Positions 6,371-9,004 of a stretch of 9,004 bases of DNA are shown here, piece after piece. The stretch lies in assembly GCA_002392625.1 (NCBI GenBank), contig DGHJ01000033.1:191-9194 (forward strand), in the 5' to 3' direction. The notes below the pieces were generated by a model, which had not been told where the DNA came from, made no database searches, and worked only from the letters and a program-made list of their open reading frames with translations. The translations under genes were made by a program, and so were the position numbers. The stretch comes from Oscillospiraceae bacterium UBA3851. GTDB taxonomy: Bacteria; Bacillota; Clostridia; Oscillospirales; Oscillospiraceae. Position 1 is the first letter of the stretch; every line of letters starts with the position of its first letter.

Positions 6371-7192
6371 ATGGGCTACAGCAAAGAGCTGATCTCCTCA
6401 TTGGAGGAGCGGGCAAAGACCCTGCGGCGGGACGTGATAGAGTGCATTGGCGTGGGCGTAGCCGGCCATGTGGGCGGCAGCTGCTCCGCAGCGGACCTGC
6501 TGGCCGCGCTCTACTTCTACAAGCTGAAATATGACAGCAAGAACCCCGAATGGGAGGGGCGGGACTACTTCCTGCTCTCCAAGGGCCATGTGGCTATCCT
6601 GCAATACTCCGCCCTGGCAGAGGCTGGCTTTTTCCCGGTGGCGGACCTGCCTCGCTGCAAGGAGGTGGGCTTCTATCTCCAGGGTCACCCCCATCTGGGG
6701 ACACCCGGCATCGAGGTGGGCACCGGCTCCCTGGGCCAAGGCCTGAGCCTGGGCCTGGGTATGGCGCTGGGCCTGAAGATGGACGGCAAGCCCAACCGGG
6801 TCTACGTGATGGTGGGCGACGGCGAGCAGGATGAGGGCCAGATCTGGGAGGCCGCCATGGCCGCCTCCGCCAAGAATGCGGACAACCTGTGCGCCATCAT
6901 CGACAACAACGGCCTCCAGGCCCAGGGCAAACTGACCGATCGCCTGCCGGTGGAGCCTCTGGCCGGGCGCTGGAGTGCCTTCGGCTGGAACGTTATCGAG
7001 ATCGACGGCCACAACATGGAGGAGATCGTTGCCGCACTGGACGCAGCGGAGACCTACAAGGGAAAGCCCACCGCTATCATCGCGCACACCGTCAAGGGCA
7101 AGGGTATCAGCTTTGCCGAGAACCAGGTGGGCTTCCACAACCGGGCCCTGACAGAAGATGAGTACCGCCAGGCACTGGCGGAGCTCGCGTGA
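6371..7192 (+). CDS. Transketolase, N-terminal (thiamine diphosphate-binding) subunit
   Basis: This 273-residue protein is the N-terminal half of a split transketolase. AAGGAGG (6357-6363) sits 7 bases before ATG 6371. The thiamine diphosphate and metal site is complete: GDGEQDEGQIWEA (149-161, Asp150 as metal ligand) ending in the paired Asn at 179-180. Substrate-channel histidines known from transketolase are visible: His33 (GHVGG), His73 (LSKGH), His106 (QGHPHLG) and probably His256 (FHN). EVGTGSLGQGLS (115-126) is also typical. The enzyme transfers a two-carbon ketol unit between a ketose donor and an aldose acceptor in the cytoplasm, and needs the C-terminal subunit encoded directly downstream. 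It is first in an operon behind a strong promoter and likely operator, and lies beside a tartronate semialdehyde reductase gene. This suggests a dedicated catabolic role rather than the housekeeping pentose phosphate enzyme; that is inference. Confidence 0.93.
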   Translation: MGYSKELISSLEERAKTLRRDVIECIGVGVAGHVGGSCSAADLLAALYFYKLKYDSKNPEWEGRDYFLLSKGHVAILQYSALAEAGFFPVADLPRCKEVGFYLQGHPHLGTPGIEVGTGSLGQGLSLGLGMALGLKMDGKPNRVYVMVGDGEQDEGQIWEAAMAASAKNADNLCAIIDNNGLQAQGKLTDRLPVEPLAGRWSAFGWNVIEIDGHNMEEIVAALDAAETYKGKPTAIIAHTVKGKGISFAENQVGFHNRALTEDEYRQALAELA

Positions 7193-7197
7193 GAGAC

Positions 7198-7205
7198 AAG
7201 GAGGG
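7198..7205 (+). promoter_or_regulatory. Ribosome binding site that sets the start at 7213
   Basis: AAGGAGGG lies between the two transketolase genes, with its AAGGAGG core 8 bases before ATG 7213. The in-frame GTG at 7189 lies upstream of this site and would put it inside the coding region, so ATG 7213 is chosen. Confidence 0.85.
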
Positions 7206-7212
7206 AACGACA

Positions 7213-8142
7213 ATGGCTGAAACCAATCAGAGAAGCGCTTACGGAGCAACGCTCCTGGAGCTTTGCCGGGAGGATCGGAACATCGTGGTGCTGGATGCCG
7301 ACCTGGGCGGCTCTACCATGGGCAAGATGGTGGAGCAGGCGCTGCCGGAGCAGCACATCGAAATGGGTATCGCGGAGGCGAACATGGCTTCCGTGGCCGG
7401 CGGCCTGTCCAGAGTGGGTAAGATCCCGTTTATCAACTCCTTTGCCGTATTTGCGGCAGGCCGGGCCTATGACCAGATCCGCCAGAGCATCGCCATCGGT
7501 AAGCTGAATGTAAAGATCTGCGGTTCCTCCGCCGGATGCTCTGACTTCGGCGACGGCGCCACCCACCAGGCCATCGACGACATCGCCTATATGCGGGCGA
7601 TCCCCCATATGACGGTGATCGTCCCGGCGGACGCCAATGAGGCGGCAGCCGCCACCCGCTTCATGGCCGCCAATCCCGGCACCATGTACCTGCGCCTGAA
7701 CCGAAACAGCTATGAAAACATCACCGAGGAGGGCGCCCCCTTCCGCTTCAACGAGCCCACGGTGGTCCGCGAGGGCACGGACGTGACGGTATTTGCCTGC
7801 GGCGTCATGGTGAGCAAGGCCTTGGAGGCCGCCGAAAAGCTGCAGGGCCGCATTTCCGTCCGTGTGGTGAACGTCAGCACCGTTAAGCCCCTGAACCGGG
7901 AGAAGATCATGGCCCTGGCCGGGGACGTGAGGGGCGTTGTCACCGCCGAGGAGCACAGCATCATCGGCGGCCTGGGCGGCGCCGTGGCGGAGGCCCTGCG
8001 CCGTCAGCCCACCCCCATGGAGTTCGTGGGCGTCAACGATGAGTTTGGCTCCTCCGCCCACAGCTATGACGAGATCCTGAACTATATGGGCCTTACCGCC
8101 GACCATATTGCCGAGGCGGTGGAGAGCATCTACAACGGCTGA
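7213..8142 (+). CDS. Transketolase, C-terminal (pyrimidine-binding) subunit
   Basis: This 309-residue protein holds the pyrimidine-binding and C-terminal domains of a split transketolase. The catalytic Glu that activates thiamine diphosphate is Glu55 in MGIAEANM. The aromatic pocket FINSFAVFAAGRAYDQIR (73-90) follows. DGATHQ (114-119) carries the Asp and His that align with yeast transketolase Asp477 and His481. Arg7, Ser34 and an Arg in LRLNRNS (160-166) fit known phosphate-binding positions. Unusually, the family's phosphate-binding His, normally in a (T/S)HAG motif, is Ser106 here (GSSAGCSDF), and the usual GEDG is FGDG. The substrate may therefore be unphosphorylated or have its phosphate placed differently; this comes from an alignment by eye. 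The gene lies 20 bases after its partner and must form the active enzyme with it. The ketose and aldose substrates are not known. Confidence 0.93.
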   Translation: MAETNQRSAYGATLLELCREDRNIVVLDADLGGSTMGKMVEQALPEQHIEMGIAEANMASVAGGLSRVGKIPFINSFAVFAAGRAYDQIRQSIAIGKLNVKICGSSAGCSDFGDGATHQAIDDIAYMRAIPHMTVIVPADANEAAAATRFMAANPGTMYLRLNRNSYENITEEGAPFRFNEPTVVREGTDVTVFACGVMVSKALEAAEKLQGRISVRVVNVSTVKPLNREKIMALAGDVRGVVTAEEHSIIGGLGGAVAEALRRQPTPMEFVGVNDEFGSSAHSYDEILNYMGLTADHIAEAVESIYNG

Positions 8143-8143
8143 G

Positions 8144-8152
8144 AGGGAGGAG
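8144..8152 (+). promoter_or_regulatory. Ribosome binding site for garR
   Basis: AGGGAGGAG begins just after the upstream stop. Its GGAGG core (8146-8150) is 9 bases from ATG 8160 but only 3 from ATG 8154, so 8160 is favoured. That start also gives the MKVGFIGLG N-terminus usual for the family. Confidence 0.75.
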
Positions 8153-8159
8153 AATGAAT

Positions 8160-9004
8160 ATGAAGGTCGGATTTATCGGACTGGGCGTCATGGGCAGGCC
8201 CATGGCCATGAACCTGCTGAAGGCGGGCTATGAGCTGACGGTGTACAACCGCAGCCATAACGCCGCGGTGGATGAGTTGGCGGCCGCCGGCGCCGCCGTA
8301 GGCGCCAGCTGCGCCGACGTGGCTGCCTGCAGCGACGTGGTGATCACCATGGTGCCCAACTCACCCCATGTGCGTGAGGTGCTGTTCGGCGCAAACGGCG
8401 TGGCCGACGGTGCGCACCCCGGCTTGGACGTGATCGACATGAGCTCCATCGCGCCCCTGGCCTCCAGAGAGCTGGCCGAGGCGTGCCAGGAGCGGGGCAT
8501 CCGCATGATGGACGCCCCTGTCTCCGGCGGCGAGCCCAAGGCCATCGACGGCACGCTGTCCATCATGTGCGGCGGGCCCAAAGCGCTCTTTGACAAGTAT
8601 GAGCAGCTGCTCCACGTGATGGGCGCCTCCGTGGTCCACTGCGGCGAGGTTAATGGCGCCGGCAACACCACGAAGCTGGCCAATCAGGTCATCGTGGCGG
8701 TAAACATCGCTGCCTGCGCCGAGGCCTTTGAGCTGGCCCAGATGGCGGGCGTGGACCCGGAGGTGGTCTATCGGGCCATCCGCGGCGGCCTGGCCGGCTC
8801 CACCGTTATGGACGCCAAGGTGCCCATGATGCTGGACCGCAGCTTCAAGCCGGGCTTCCGCATTGATCTTCACATCAAGGACCTGAACAATGCCCTGGAT
8901 ACCGGACACGGGTTGGGGACCCCCATGCTGCTGACCTCTGCCGTGCAGGAGATGCTCCAGTGGCTCCACAACAACGACTGCGGCGGCGACGACCACAGCG
9001 CCAT
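8160..9004 (+). CDS. garR: Tartronate semialdehyde reductase (2-hydroxy-3-oxopropionate reductase), 3' truncated
   Basis: The open frame runs off the window after 281 residues. E. coli GarR is about 294 residues, so only a short C-terminal tail is missing. It is a beta-hydroxyacid dehydrogenase: NAD(P)H Rossmann motif GFIGLGVMGRPMAMNLLKAG (4-23), substrate-binding DAPVSGGEPKAIDGTLS (118-134), catalytic Lys172 in TKLANQ, and FRIDLHIKDLNNALD (233-247). From memory the sequence is very close to E. coli GarR in these blocks, notably IRGGLAGSTV and MSSIAPLASRE, which separates it from 3-hydroxyisobutyrate dehydrogenase. The enzyme reduces tartronate semialdehyde to D-glycerate in the cytoplasm, as in glucarate, galactarate and glyoxylate breakdown. 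An extra Asn (165) seems inserted in GEVNGAGN, where E. coli has GEIGAGN. It is the third gene of the transketolase operon. The ATG at 8154 is a possible alternative start two codons upstream. Confidence 0.93.
   Translation, partial: MKVGFIGLGVMGRPMAMNLLKAGYELTVYNRSHNAAVDELAAAGAAVGASCADVAACSDVVITMVPNSPHVREVLFGANGVADGAHPGLDVIDMSSIAPLASRELAEACQERGIRMMDAPVSGGEPKAIDGTLSIMCGGPKALFDKYEQLLHVMGASVVHCGEVNGAGNTTKLANQVIVAVNIAACAEAFELAQMAGVDPEVVYRAIRGGLAGSTVMDAKVPMMLDRSFKPGFRIDLHIKDLNNALDTGHGLGTPMLLTSAVQEMLQWLHNNDCGGDDHSA

Noticed and set aside
6398..8106. Long minus-strand frames opposite the transketolase genes
   Set aside because: They mirror GC-rich codons of clear transketolase genes and show no family motifs or convincing ribosome binding sites.
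6371..9004. Sulfoquinovose (sulfo-transketolase) pathway, since a split transketolase and a beta-hydroxyacid dehydrogenase also occur there
   Set aside because: The dehydrogenase has the DAPVSGGEPKAIDG substrate block of GarR rather than the altered block I recall from sulfolactaldehyde reductase YihU, and no isomerase or sulfonate gene is seen. It cannot be fully excluded without the downstream genes.

Overview
The window is GC-rich (third codon positions mostly G or C). All genes lie on the + strand, with strong AGGAGG-type ribosome binding sites, short gaps and a split two-subunit transketolase. Together these suggest a high-GC anaerobic Firmicute, such as a gut Oscillospiraceae-type clostridium. 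This placement is an inference from style and gene content; there is no rRNA or marker gene in the window.

Left block (1-6082): a redox gene cluster. In order it holds the 3' end of a flavin amine-oxidase-like protein, a strong intrinsic terminator, a phytoene-desaturase-type FAD oxidoreductase, a ferredoxin-reductase-type flavoprotein with its own C-terminal 2Fe-2S domain (starting inside an ATGA overlap), and a 937-residue multi-cluster Fe-S/FAD protein. That last protein combines a winged-helix-like N-terminal part, a cysteine-rich domain, a 4Fe-4S site, a GltD-like NAD(P)H:FAD unit and a C-terminal ferredoxin site. Read together, the last two genes could pass electrons between NAD(P)H, flavin and Fe-S carriers to or from the two flavin oxidoreductases. 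The substrate cannot be read from the sequence, and this is the least familiar part of the window.

Middle (6083-6370): a 288-base intergenic region. It holds an intrinsic terminator closing the redox cluster, then an A-rich stretch, a perfect sigma-70-type promoter (TTGACA, 17 bases, TATAAT) and a perfect inverted repeat AGTTGT-ATG-ACAACT at the expected transcription start. This looks like a repressor-controlled start of a new operon.

Right block (6371-9004): a catabolic-looking operon of transketolase N-terminal subunit, transketolase C-terminal subunit and a tartronate semialdehyde reductase (GarR type, cut by the window end). The thiamine diphosphate machinery of the transketolase is intact. 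However, the C subunit has Ser where the family normally has the phosphate-binding His of its SHAG/THAG motif, which hints at an unusual ketose substrate. GarR yields D-glycerate from tartronate semialdehyde, so the operon may handle a sugar or sugar acid through C2/C3 fragments.
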